Below the pieces are notes generated by a model. It was given only the letters and a program-made list of their open reading frames with translations, did no database searches and was not told where the DNA came from. From contig NZ_ANMO01000202.1 of NCBI RefSeq assembly GCF_000338295.1, positions 29,748 to 93,747 on the forward strand: DNA of 64,000 bases, read 5' to 3'. Positions within the stretch are counted from its first letter, which is position 1; every line of letters starts with the position of its first letter. The position numbers and the translations under genes are program-made. This DNA comes from Rhodopirellula europaea 6C. Lineage in GTDB: Bacteria > Planctomycetota > Planctomycetia > Pirellulales > Pirellulaceae. Shown piece after piece: positions 56,300-64,000 of the stretch.

Positions 56300-56601
56300 G
56301 ACAAGAGAGGGCGATCCATTCCGTTGATTGTCCACGACACAAACTTTTTGGCCAAAGGCCATTGTTATCATAGCCATGAGCGCCGCCCATGGTTGAGCCA
56401 ACCGGCTCCGATCGATTTGGCCAACGGCCATATTCAACCCAAAACCAAACGCATTGAATTTGGCCGTTGGCCAAAGGAGTCAATGTTTTCCCCGGTTCCT
56501 GGGACGTCGTCCCAGGCTACGTTGAAAAAGGCCTTTGGCCATCGATGACGCCACCTCGCCTCCCCCATTTCAATCTCAATATCGTCATCAAGAGCCCCAC
56601 C
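56300..56601. repeat. Intergenic region with TTTGGCC repeats
   Basis: No gene is supported in these 302 bases. Related GGCC-rich palindromic units occur at 56347-56362 (TTTGGCCAAAGGCCAT), 56416-56431 (TTTGGCCAACGGCCAT), 56459-56477 (TTTGGCCGTTGGCCAAAGG) and 56530-56542 (GGCCTTTGGCCAT). They look like dispersed Rhodopirellula intergenic repeats. An open frame from 56467 runs into the SGNH gene, but the ATG at 56602 is preferred. Confidence 0.65.
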
Positions 56602-57978
56602 ATGCCCACAACAATCTTGCGAAGCATTGGTTTGCTTGTCGCGTTTTCTGTCTTCGCCACAACAACATCAGCCGAAGACAGCTCGCTGCCCAAGTTCCCC
56701 GAGTCCGGCCCGTACCAGTACGAACCCAAACCGGACGATCCAGAGTTCGGCAAGTTCTTCCCGGCCAAGGCTCCTGAAATCGGACCGCTGTTGCTGACCA
56801 AGGGCGACCGTTTGGTGATCATCGGAGATTCGATCACCGAGCAAAAAATGTATTCGCGGATGATCGAGACTTACTTGACCGCGTGCATGCCGCACCTGGA
56901 AATTGAAACACGACAACTTGGATGGAGCGGCGAAACCGCGGCAGGATTCCTCCGCCGAATGGATTCCGATTGCTTGCGTTTCGAGCCCACCATCGCGACG
57001 CTCTGCTACGGGATGAACGACGCTCGGTATCGCGCCTACGACGTCAACAACGGACATTGGTACAAGGACAATTACCAACACATCGTTCGGCGGTTGAAAG
57101 AAGCCGGCGCCAAAGTCGTTTTGGGATCGCCTGGTTGTGCCGGGAAAATCGCGACCTGGGTGAAGGCTCCTGCGTGCACGTTGGACGAACACAACCTGAA
57201 CCTGTGCACCCTGCGTGACTTGGGGATCGAAATCGCAAAAGAAGAAAACGTCGCGTTCGCGGATTTGTTCTGGCCAATGTATGTCGCTCAAATCACCGCG
57301 GCCAAAAAGTATGGCACCGATGACAAACCCTATCAGGTGACCGGCAACGACGGGATTCATCCGCCCTGGGCTGGCCAAGTCATCATGGCTCATGGCTTTC
57401 TTAAATCGATGGGGATCCGTGAGCCCATCGCGAATTTGAAGGTGGACTTGGCAGCGACGTCCGCTGAGGGCGGCGATCATCATTCGCTTGTTGAAATCAA
57501 ATCCGATGATTCGTCGTACCAAGTGACTTTTCAAAGCGATCGTTATCCGTTCTGTGCGACCGGAAAGGCTGACGATGAAAACAGCATCCGTTCAGGGATG
57601 ACGTTGGTTCCGTTCAATGAAGATCTGAATCAGTTTTTGCTGACCGTCAGCGGTTTGGAAACCGACAAGGCAAGTGTCCGTTGGGGAGAACACAGCCAAG
57701 AGTTCACGAAGGATGAATTGGCCGAAGGAGTGAACTTGGCAGAACACTTCGAAGTCAATCCGTTCAGCCAAGCGTTTCAAGCGATCGACCAAGCGGTGGC
57801 CGCCAAACAGGCGTTTGAAACGATCCAGATCAAGAAAATCTTCCATGGCGAAGAAGGCAAAAAGGATCTGGAGGCCGCGGTCAAAAGCACCGAAGCCAAG
57901 CGAGCCAAGTTGGTCCAGGCGATTCAAGATGCAATCGTCCCAGTCACTCACACGGTCGTGATCACGCCAGTGAAATAG
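56602..57978 (+). CDS. Secreted SGNH/GDSL-family hydrolase
   Basis: A 458-residue exported protein with a signal peptide (LRSIGLLVAFSVFATTTSA). All four SGNH blocks are present: GDSIT with nucleophile Ser77, SGETAAG, CYGMNDARYR (Asn block) and DGIHPPWAG with catalytic Asp250/His253. Such enzymes cleave acyl or acetyl esters, often from polysaccharides. The C-terminal half has a second region with no recognised family. The ATG at 56602 was chosen over upstream starts because the signal peptide follows it directly. With the sulfatase and the haem protein it may deacylate a sulfated glycan; substrate is inferred. Confidence 0.88.
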   Translation: MPTTILRSIGLLVAFSVFATTTSAEDSSLPKFPESGPYQYEPKPDDPEFGKFFPAKAPEIGPLLLTKGDRLVIIGDSITEQKMYSRMIETYLTACMPHLEIETRQLGWSGETAAGFLRRMDSDCLRFEPTIATLCYGMNDARYRAYDVNNGHWYKDNYQHIVRRLKEAGAKVVLGSPGCAGKIATWVKAPACTLDEHNLNLCTLRDLGIEIAKEENVAFADLFWPMYVAQITAAKKYGTDDKPYQVTGNDGIHPPWAGQVIMAHGFLKSMGIREPIANLKVDLAATSAEGGDHHSLVEIKSDDSSYQVTFQSDRYPFCATGKADDENSIRSGMTLVPFNEDLNQFLLTVSGLETDKASVRWGEHSQEFTKDELAEGVNLAEHFEVNPFSQAFQAIDQAVAAKQAFETIQIKKIFHGEEGKKDLEAAVKSTEAKRAKLVQAIQDAIVPVTHTVVITPVK

Positions 57979-58133
57979 AAGTTGGGCGAACCAGGTCGGT
58001 AGGAATGATTGTGAGCTATCCCATGAGCCGTTTGGGCGTTCGCGTGGACTGCTAAACGTTTGGTGTTGAAACGGAAAATGCGTCGTTGGTTTTTTGTTCT
58101 GTCCTATGCCCGAACGCGGCAGCTCTAAGACAG

Positions 58134-58175
58134 CCCCAGGCATCGCCTGGGGTATCTTTGACACTTTGATACCCC
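58134..58175 (+). promoter_or_regulatory. Two mutually exclusive hairpins just before the PVC haem protein start
   Basis: CCCCAGGC (58134-58141) pairs with GCCTGGGG (58145-58152), and GGGGTATC (58149-58156) pairs with GATACCCC (58168-58175). The GGGG at 58149-58152 belongs to both stems, so only one can form. The second hairpin ends one base before the ATG at 58177 and would hide the initiation region. Possible attenuation-type control; no conserved riboswitch was recognised. Confidence 0.45.
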
Positions 58176-58176
58176 G

Positions 58177-61100
58177 ATGAGTCGATCCATGCTGATGAGC
58201 CGACGTATGATTGTGAACTCAATGCGAAACCCGTGGTTGTTTGTTGTTGCTCTTTGGTGTGCGACCGGATGGGGTTGGGGGAACATCGCAGTGTCCCAGG
58301 ATTCTCCGGCGGGCAATGAGGAAGTTGCCCGTGTGATGCGGGAGTTTGAAGGCCGAGGCGACCTTGGAGATGGTTCCGAACCCGCGACGCCCGCCGAAAC
58401 GATTGCTCGTTTGAAGGTTCCCGATGACTTGCAGATGGAATTGGTCGCGGGAGAACCAGACGTGACTCAGCCGATCCACATCAGCTTTGATTTCAAAGGC
58501 CGAATGTGGGTGGTGCAGTATCGCCAGTACCCGTTCCCCGCGGGACTGAAGGTGGTTCGCTACGATCAGCACTTGCGAGCCGTGTTCGACAAAATGCCGG
58601 TTGCTCCGCCGAACCATGTCGCTGGGGCGGACAGTGTGACGGTGTGGGAAGACACCAACGGCGATGGGGCGTATGACTCGCATCGAGATGTCATCCAAGG
58701 CCTGAGCATCGCCACCAGTGTCGCGGTCAGCACGTCGGGGATTTGGGTGATGAACCCGCCGTACTTGCTGCACTATCCCGATGCCGATCAAGACGCACTG
58801 GTCGATGGCGACCCGACCGTTCATCTGACGGGCTTTGGTTTGGAAGACACCCACGCGGTCGCCAACAGTTTGAGACTTGGTCCCGACGGATGGCTGTACG
58901 GTGCCAACGGCAGCACCACGACCGCCTCTATTCGTGCTCCCTTGTCGGACCAACCGGACCGAGCGACCTCGTTCCAGGGGCAATGTATTTGGCGGTACCA
59001 CCCGGAATCGCATCGGTTTGAAATCTTTGCCGAAGGAGGTGGCAACACCTTTGGATTGGAAATCGAAGAGAGCGGCCTCACGTTTTCAGGAACCAATCAC
59101 GGCAGCACGCGTGGCATGTTCTATCCACAAGGCAGTTATGGCACAAAGTCGTGGGGCAAGCATGGTCCGCTGACCAACCCGCATGCTTATGGTTTCTTTC
59201 AACATATGCGATTCGAAGGTGATCGCCGGCGGTTCACGCAAGCGTTGGTGGTTTACCAAGACAACGTGCTGCCGCCGCGATATCGTGGTCAATCGATCGC
59301 CATCAACCCGTTGCAGCGATGTGTGATCAGCAGTGAATTGACCGAGGACACGTCGACGTTTCGAACAAGTGATTTCGAAACCACCGTCGAGACAGACGAC
59401 CGCTGGTTTCGGCCCGTTGCGATCGCGGTTGGGCCCGACGGAGCGGTCTATTTCGCGGATTGGTACGACACGCGTTTGACGCACGTTGACCCGCGAGACA
59501 ACTGGCACAAAACCAGCGGCCGAATCTATCGGTTGACCGCCAAGGAGCTTTCGTCGTCTTCGAAATGGAACAAGTTGCTTCCATCGCGAACTCGATTTGA
59601 TTTGTTCGCGATGACGGACGATCAGTTGCTGAATTTGCTGGCACATCCCAGTCGCACGATTCGGTTCCTGACGTTGGAGACCATCGTAGCTCGGATCGAG
59701 GAATCCCAGGCTCTGCAGGACTCGCTGGCTGGAATCTTGAATGATGAGATGGACGAGCGGCGGTTGCTGGCTCTGTGGGCACTGCAACGCGGAAGTGTTC
59801 TCAGCGACGAGGCGTTGACCCATTGCATGCTGTCCTCCGAGCCCGACTCCAACCTTCGCCGCTGGGCCATTCGATTGCTTGGCGACGAACGGTCCGTGAC
59901 GGGCGATCAACACAACGCTTTGATCGAACTGGCGAAGCACGAGGACGACGTGCACGTCCGGTCGCAGTTGGCTTCCACCGCGGCACGTTTGGATGCCGAG
60001 CCCGCGTTGCCGATCCTTCGTGAGATGATGCTGCGGGATGCGGACCAAGATGACTTGCATCTGCCGCTTTTGATTTGGTGGGGCGTGGAAGCTCACTGTG
60101 AAGAACACGCAGACGCCGTTGCAGCATTGTTTCAAGACGAGCGACTATGGAAGAGCCGGTTGGTCCGTGAGACGATCTTGAATCGATTGATGCGGCGTTT
60201 CGCGGCGGAAGGTTCCCCGGAAAGCTATCGGGTCGGTGCGAGGTTGTTGGCCATGGCACCCACTGACGATGCCAAGGCGATCCTGATTCAAGGGTTTGAA
60301 GAAGCCTTTGTGGGGCGGAAAGTCGAGGTGTTGCCGGAAGCCTTGCGGGAACAGCTCGCTGTCTTCCGCGAGTCACGTCCGGGATCGGATTTGCCGCTGC
60401 GTTTGCGTCAGGGCGATGCCGCAGCGATTAAGCAAGCGTTGCAGTTGATCGAGCAGTCCGCGACTCCGATCCGCACCAAGGTCGCCTTGATTGAAACGCT
60501 CGGTGAGATCCAAGACGAAAAGGCTCTCGCGGTCCTGCGGCGACGACTTCAGGGCGATCCATCTGACGCGGTCAAGTTGGCCGCCCTGCAAGCTCTTTCG
60601 CGTTTCCCCGGTGAAGCGATTGGTTCATGGATCGCATCGGCGTATCAATCTTCGATGGATGACGCCGGCAACTTAAGAGAGACGGCGATTCGGGTTCTCT
60701 CAAGTCGCGAACCATGGGCGTCGGTGTTGTTGGATGAAATCGACGCGGCCAAGATCAACGCCGAGCGAGTTCCCGCGGATGTGGTCGTTCAAATGCAGGC
60801 CTTCGAGAACCCCGCCCTGCGCGAACGAGTCGCGAGGCACTGGGGAGTTGTGCGAGCCACTCCCGCCGAAAAGCAAAACCAGATCCAAGCGTTGCAAGCT
60901 CTCGTTCGGTCGACGACGCAATCAGATCTCAGTCATGGCAAGGTCTTGTTCACCAAACATTGCGGCACCTGTCACCGATTGTTTGGCGAAGGTGGCAAAG
61001 TGGGGCCGGATCTGACGGGATACGAACGGTCCAACCTGGATTTTCTATCGTTGGCCATCATCGATCCGTCGGCGGCAATCCGAGAAGAGTTCACCAACTA

Positions 61101-61362
61101 CCGATTGCTGACGACAGACGGTCAGGTCCTGAGCGGTTTGCTAGAGAATCAAACACCCGACACGGTGACCATCCGAACGGCGGAGGGCAATGCGGTGCGA
61201 GTCAACCAGGATGACATCGAGACTCTGCAAGCGTCGCCGGTTTCGCTGATGCCAGAAAACATCCTCGATGCGTTGTCGCCCGAGGATGTGGGTGATTTGC
61301 TGGCGTACCTGCAGCAACCGGTTCGAATTCAGTTGGCTCCCGACGCAACGAATGCGAACTGA
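58177..61362 (+). CDS. PVC-type haem-binding CxxCH protein with membrane-bound-dehydrogenase-like propeller
   Basis: A 1061-residue exported protein of the planctomycete-verrucomicrobial family annotated as putative membrane-bound dehydrogenase/PVC-type haem-binding protein. The N-terminus has a signal segment (PWLFVVALWCATGWGWG). The first half has beta-propeller-like sequence (RMWVVQYRQYP, DGWLYGANGSTT, GAVYFADWYDTRLTHVDPRD). HEAT-like repeats fill the middle. The haem motif CGTCH is at residue 929, in FTKHCGTCHRLFGEGGKVGPDL, followed by the family's C-terminal INxDDIE-like region. Likely a periplasmic oxidoreductase for sugars or sugar acids, but substrate is unknown. Internal ATGs at 58207 and 58222 are alternative starts. 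Confidence 0.9.
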   Translation: MSRSMLMSRRMIVNSMRNPWLFVVALWCATGWGWGNIAVSQDSPAGNEEVARVMREFEGRGDLGDGSEPATPAETIARLKVPDDLQMELVAGEPDVTQPIHISFDFKGRMWVVQYRQYPFPAGLKVVRYDQHLRAVFDKMPVAPPNHVAGADSVTVWEDTNGDGAYDSHRDVIQGLSIATSVAVSTSGIWVMNPPYLLHYPDADQDALVDGDPTVHLTGFGLEDTHAVANSLRLGPDGWLYGANGSTTTASIRAPLSDQPDRATSFQGQCIWRYHPESHRFEIFAEGGGNTFGLEIEESGLTFSGTNHGSTRGMFYPQGSYGTKSWGKHGPLTNPHAYGFFQHMRFEGDRRRFTQALVVYQDNVLPPRYRGQSIAINPLQRCVISSELTEDTSTFRTSDFETTVETDDRWFRPVAIAVGPDGAVYFADWYDTRLTHVDPRDNWHKTSGRIYRLTAKELSSSSKWNKLLPSRTRFDLFAMTDDQLLNLLAHPSRTIRFLTLETIVARIEESQALQDSLAGILNDEMDERRLLALWALQRGSVLSDEALTHCMLSSEPDSNLRRWAIRLLGDERSVTGDQHNALIELAKHEDDVHVRSQLASTAARLDAEPALPILREMMLRDADQDDLHLPLLIWWGVEAHCEEHADAVAALFQDERLWKSRLVRETILNRLMRRFAAEGSPESYRVGARLLAMAPTDDAKAILIQGFEEAFVGRKVEVLPEALREQLAVFRESRPGSDLPLRLRQGDAAAIKQALQLIEQSATPIRTKVALIETLGEIQDEKALAVLRRRLQGDPSDAVKLAALQALSRFPGEAIGSWIASAYQSSMDDAGNLRETAIRVLSSREPWASVLLDEIDAAKINAERVPADVVVQMQAFENPALRERVARHWGVVRATPAEKQNQIQALQALVRSTTQSDLSHGKVLFTKHCGTCHRLFGEGGKVGPDLTGYERSNLDFLSLAIIDPSAAIREEFTNYRLLTTDGQVLSGLLENQTPDTVTIRTAEGNAVRVNQDDIETLQASPVSLMPENILDALSPEDVGDLLAYLQQPVRIQLAPDATNAN

Positions 61363-61380
61363 TGTTCGTGCGAGAACGCA

Positions 61381-61656
61381 TCACTCCGGGGGAGTGAACT
61401 TGGGCGCCGAAGGTTCATCGGGTTCCTCTTCTTCGTCGTCATACGACGTGGATTTGGCGGGCGGTGTGTCCATCGACATCGCCCGGCTCGCTTCGTCTTG
61501 AACCTGCCGGAACTGCTGCTGAACATCCTGCAGGCTGCGTCGGAATTGGCTGTACGTCGAGCCAAATTTCCTCGCCACTTCCGGCAGGTTGCCACCAAAG
61601 AGGACCACCGCGATCACTCCGATCACGGCCAGTTCAAATGGGCTGAGACCAAACAT
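61381..61656 (-). CDS. TatA/TatB-like twin-arginine translocase subunit, second copy
   Basis: A 91-residue protein with the Tat A/B pattern: one N-terminal membrane helix (FELAVIGVIAVVLFGGNLPEV) followed by an amphipathic helix (ARKFGSTYSQFRRSLQDVQQQFRQVQ) and an acidic Glu/Pro-rich tail. The frame is open to 61740; the ATG at 61656 gives the canonical short N-terminus MFGLSPFEL. It lies one base downstream of the neighbouring TatA-like gene, so they are co-expressed. TatA and TatB cannot be separated by eye; the helix-rich extension leans to TatB. No tatC is seen in this window. Confidence 0.85.
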   Translation of the reverse strand: MFGLSPFELAVIGVIAVVLFGGNLPEVARKFGSTYSQFRRSLQDVQQQFRQVQDEASRAMSMDTPPAKSTSYDDEEEEPDEPSAPKFTPPE

Positions 61657-61657
61657 C

Positions 61658-61888
61658 TCAGGCCTTCTCGTCGGTGCGATCCGTTGCTTCGTCTTCGTCG
61701 TCGCCTGACTCGGCCATGCCCCGTTTGAATTCGTTGGCACTGCGTCCCAGGTTTCGCATTAACGATGGCAATTTGGCGCCACCGAACAGAACCAAGCAGA
61801 TCACCAACACGATCAGCATTTCAGGCAGGCCGGGGAAGCCAAACGCCAAAAACATTCCGGTCGCCATCGAACTCACAGTCATCAACAT
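61658..61888 (-). CDS. tatA: TatA-like twin-arginine translocase subunit
   Basis: A 76-residue protein with the membrane helix LPEMLIVLVICLVLFGGAKLPSL and the FGGAKLP hinge characteristic of TatA, followed by a short amphipathic helix (MRNLGRSANEFKRGMAESG) and an acidic tail. It forms the protein-conducting element of Tat export for folded proteins. The frame extends to 61939; ATG 61888 or 61882 is more likely. Its stop is one base before the second Tat gene's start. The symbol is provisional. Confidence 0.87.
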   Translation of the reverse strand: MLMTVSSMATGMFLAFGFPGLPEMLIVLVICLVLFGGAKLPSLMRNLGRSANEFKRGMAESGDDEDEATDRTDEKA

Positions 61889-62436
61889 TCCATCTATCCC
61901 GCTAAACAAAGTGGTGTGCGATTCATGCCAACGCGACATGCATCGGGGCCGACCATCTCACGACATTCTGCGCTGGCGCCGTCTCGTTAACCCGATTCCA
62001 ACGTTGGATCCGGTCAAACGAACGCAGTTTCACCTCCAAGGGGTGGGGTGACAGCCATCGAATGCAATGAAACGATCATTCGGCGTCGGCGAAAGCGGGT
62101 AGGTCATTCGCGGGTGCGTCAGCAAAAACCGTGTGTTGCACACGATCGAATTGCTGAGCCCGTTCGAATACCTCCGGACCGAAGCAACGGACGTCGTTTC
62201 CAAGTCCGTCGCAATATTCTAGCCGCAGACGTCTGAATGTCAAAGCCGGCTGGATCGCGTCGCCGCACCAGCCACGGCGATTGCCCATTCGGGCTGAGCT
62301 CTCCAAATGGACGGGCGAACGCAGCAGAATCGCGAGCGGTTGAGTCGCTTGCAAAACGCACATGCGGCATACTTCGGTGGGCTGAGGTCGGGCGGCCCGA
62401 TGATGCGGGGATTTTTGCTGCTTTTGCGCACCGCAC

Positions 62437-62463
62437 CTCTCCCGAAACGAAGTTTTGGGAGAG
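62437..62463. repeat. Strong palindromic hairpin, REP-like
   Basis: CTCTCCCGAAAC (62437-62448) pairs with GTTTTGGGAGAG (62452-62463) around a 3-base loop, with a single G-T wobble in 12 pairs. No gene or T tract follows, so it is probably an interspersed palindromic repeat rather than a terminator. Confidence 0.6.
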
Positions 62464-62609
62464 CGATCTACTGGGGCGAGCGACGCCGTTCAGGCATACG
62501 CGAGGGTGAGGGGCTGGCATGGGAAACGGTTCGCACTCCCCCTCCCGCTGCGGCTTGTCGATCGAGTCGCCAACGCGGTTTCAACGCATGTAGGATGTGC
62601 GCTCTTGCC

Positions 62610-62801
62610 TTTTTATACCCCACATCTCGAAACACCAAAGATTAGTGTCCGATCAGAGTGGATTAGTGTTCCACCAGAGCGGTCAAGGGAACACTAATCG
62701 CCGCTAATCAAACACTAATGATTCCTCGGCAAGGGATGTTTGGTCTCAAACCGCTTGTATTCCCAACGCAAGCGGCTCTCAAAAGATGTGGGGTACAAAA
62801 A
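62610..62801. mobile_element. Candidate MITE-like element with terminal inverted repeats
   Basis: TTTTTATACCCCACATCT (62610-62627) and AGATGTGGGGTACAAAAA (62784-62801) are 18-bp inverted repeats with one mismatch. GCGCTCTTGCC occurs outside both ends, at 62599-62609 and 62803-62813 as an 11-bp direct repeat, one base off the right end. This is the layout of a small non-autonomous element with a target duplication. If the GCC/GGC pair is counted in the inverted repeat (21 bp), the duplication becomes 6 bp. No transposase is inside. Confidence 0.55.
62641..62719. repeat. Four ATTAGTGT units in a perfect dyad array
   Basis: ATTAGTGT occurs at 62641-62648 and 62662-62669; its complement ACACTAAT at 62691-62698 and 62712-62719. 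Spacing is exactly 21 bp in both arms and the array is symmetric about base 62680. The inner pair extends to 12 bp (GATTAGTGTTCC/GGAACACTAATC). Confidence 0.8.
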
Positions 62802-63184
62802 GGCGCTCTTGCCCGTCCAAGCGGCGGATGTCGGCCAAGAGTGGCCAACCGACAGCAAGATCTACTCGCCCGCCGCCAACGTGCGAGGTTCGCAAGACGT
62901 CACTAACGCAGCACTTCAAAACGGCACGACCTCTGCTCCGGGAGGGGCGTCCCGCTTCGGGCCGGGAGTGCGGGCATGGGATCGAACGTCTCAGCCGTCT
63001 CTCGATCACGTTCTAGTCGTCAGCATTCTGTTGTCGATTCAGCAACAGATCTGGCCTTTGGAGACTGTCCGGCCATTCGTTGTTCCGAAAAGTACCCGGA
63101 TTGAAACGGATTCGCATTGTTTGTCACGCTTGGCTCGCTGAACGTTTGCGAAACGTGTCTTCGCCTTATTTGCTGGAGCAGCTC

Positions 63185-64000
63185 ATGTCTCGTCTTGTCG
63201 CACCGGATGCACCGCGTTTCTACTCCAACGGCCAACCGTGGCGAAACGCTCGCGGCCGAGACGCCCCGCGACACGCTGTGGAGACGGAATTCAAAGCGGA
63301 GCATGCCGTCGTCGACCTCTCGACTCAGCCGCCCAAGCCGTTGGTTGTTAAATGTCTGGTCCGCGAGTTGCGGATCCGATTTTACTCCGTCAACACCATC
63401 AAAAACTATCGCTCCGCTTGGGTCTGCTTCCTTCGCTGGTACCGAGGACCGCTGGACCTGATCGACCAAGAAGATATTCGGGAGTACTTGGAACTGCTGG
63501 TCAATGGCGGCGCGTCGGCGTCGGAGGTCAGCGTCACTTTGTCGGCACTGCGAACCGGCCTGGACAAATTCTGTTTGTTGCGTTGCACGGTTGGACTGGT
63601 GTCCCCGCGAAAGCCAAAGCGATTGCCTGTCGTGATGTCCAAGAAAGAGGTCCAGCGGATGATGGAGGCCGCTCGCACGTTGCGTGACAAGTTGCTTCTC
63701 ACCGTGCTGTATGCAACCGGTTTGCGAGTCTCGGAGGTCTCCCGTTTGCAGTGGTCGGACTTCGATTTCGATCGCCAACAAATTCGGGTTCAACTTGGCA
63801 AAGGCAAAAAGGATCGCTATGTCATGTTGGCCGACGATTTGTTGCCGCTGATGCGGCAGTTGTGGCGGCGCACCCAAGGCGTTGGCTACCTGCTTCCTTC
63901 CGAAGACGGGCGTGTCGGCCGGCATCTTTCTCCGCGGACGATCCAACGTGCGGTCAAGCAGGCTCGGATTCTGTCGGGAATTGGCAAGGCGGTCACGCCA
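63185..64000 (+). CDS. Tyrosine recombinase/integrase, cut by the window end
   Basis: The frame from ATG 63185 stays open to the last base (272 codons), so the 3' end is missing. The N-terminal core-binding domain (SVNTIKNYRSAWVCFLRWYRG) and the first part of the catalytic domain (LLLTVLYATGLRVSEVSRLQW with the catalytic Arg, then GKGKKDRYVML with Lys) are present. RHLSPRTIQRAVKQARILSGIGKAVTP runs up to the HxLRH box, which lies beyond the edge. The style is that of integrases linked to mobile elements and differs from the Xer protein at 6920. Any partner transposase would be downstream. Confidence 0.85.
   Translation, partial: MSRLVAPDAPRFYSNGQPWRNARGRDAPRHAVETEFKAEHAVVDLSTQPPKPLVVKCLVRELRIRFYSVNTIKNYRSAWVCFLRWYRGPLDLIDQEDIREYLELLVNGGASASEVSVTLSALRTGLDKFCLLRCTVGLVSPRKPKRLPVVMSKKEVQRMMEAARTLRDKLLLTVLYATGLRVSEVSRLQWSDFDFDRQQIRVQLGKGKKDRYVMLADDLLPLMRQLWRRTQGVGYLLPSEDGRVGRHLSPRTIQRAVKQARILSGIGKAVTP

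Larger units (their letters stand above)
61889..63184. other. Gene-poor, repeat-rich stretch before the integrase
   Basis: No reliable gene in about 1.3 kb. Short open frames on both strands have unusual composition and no recognisable domain. It holds a 12-bp hairpin at 62437-62463, a MITE-like structure at 62610-62801 containing a symmetric repeat array, and a run of sequence leading to the integrase start at 63185. This is consistent with a mobile-element boundary. Confidence 0.6.

Noticed and set aside
62131..62190. tRNA-like TTCGAAT loop
   Set aside because: The flanking bases do not form a T-stem and no clover-leaf can be drawn.
62076..62363. 95-residue minus-strand frame in the gene-poor stretch
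   Set aside because: The C-terminal half looks protein-like, but the N-terminal part does not and no family is recognised; too weak to call, possibly a gene remnant.
62119..62520. 133-residue minus-strand frame
   Set aside because: Arg/Ser/Pro-rich translation across hairpins and no domain; not supported.
62641..62719. Integron attC site
   Set aside because: The dyad lacks the GTTRRRY/RYYYAAC core expected of attC, and the nearby integrase shows no integron-specific insert in the part visible.
62610..62801. CRISPR array
   Set aside because: Units are short, inverted and only four in number; no spacer pattern or cas genes.

Overview
The window looks like chromosomal DNA of a planctomycete of the Pirellulaceae, most likely Rhodopirellula or a close relative. 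The evidence is a giant secreted protein with the planctomycete N-terminal sorting motif (LESLEKRQMMAGD), a PVC-type 1061-residue haem-binding CxxCH protein, a sulfatase, multihaem cytochromes with TPR tails, homologues of archaeal-type methanofuran biosynthesis genes, weak or absent Shine-Dalgarno sequences, and palindromic intergenic repeats. Genes are dense, and many neighbours share 4-bp ATGA/GTGA stop-start overlaps, which suggests translationally coupled operons.

Layout. 0.4-9 kb: a chimeric secreted protein (thioredoxin-like, cyclophilin, cohesin-like and Ig/cadherin-like modules), an HU-family protein, FabH, a Xer-type recombinase and GalE. 9.2-14.7 kb: a four-gene coupled operon of two P-loop GTPase-like membrane proteins, a MotA/TolQ/ExbB-type proton channel and a small secreted protein. 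This is the best candidate for an undescribed system. 14.7-20.5 kb: an octahaem cytochrome with HEAT/TPR tail, mannose-1-phosphate guanylyltransferase and a secreted SH3-domain protein. 20.6-23.5 kb: serA and serC. 23.9-30.2 kb: O-antigen ligase-like protein, GT4 glycosyltransferase, an SDR lacking its catalytic Tyr, a CNNM/CorC-like transporter and FolC. 30.3-35.2 kb: a coupled ABC exporter operon with a TPR-like partner. 35.4-41.6 kb: CPA2 antiporter, QueG and a large metzincin-type metalloprotease. 41.6-44.7 kb: a degenerate barrel-like protein, a lone receiver domain and GlyA. 44.9-50.1 kb: a heptahaem cytochrome, an MfnE/MfnF-like pair and a PQQ beta-propeller. 50.1-53.4 kb: Mfd. 53.6-61.4 kb: a catabolic-looking block (Gfo/Idh/MocA oxidoreductase, sulfatase, SGNH hydrolase, PVC haem protein), interspersed with palindromic repeats. 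61.4-61.9 kb: two tandem TatA/B-like genes. 61.9-64 kb: a gene-poor repeat-rich stretch with a MITE-like structure, then a tyrosine integrase cut by the window end.

How the genes fit together. Much of the window concerns the cell envelope: secretion (Tat), surface proteins, glycan assembly (GalE, mannose-1-P guanylyltransferase, ligase, GT4), export (ABC), proton-coupled membrane machinery, and periplasmic redox proteins. The sulfatase block fits the known use of sulfated polysaccharides by marine planctomycetes. Serine is linked to one-carbon metabolism by SerA, SerC and GlyA, and the MfnE/MfnF-like pair points to the C1-carrier pathway known in this group. No rRNA, tRNA or CRISPR array was seen. 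All assignments come from reading motifs; no database search was run.
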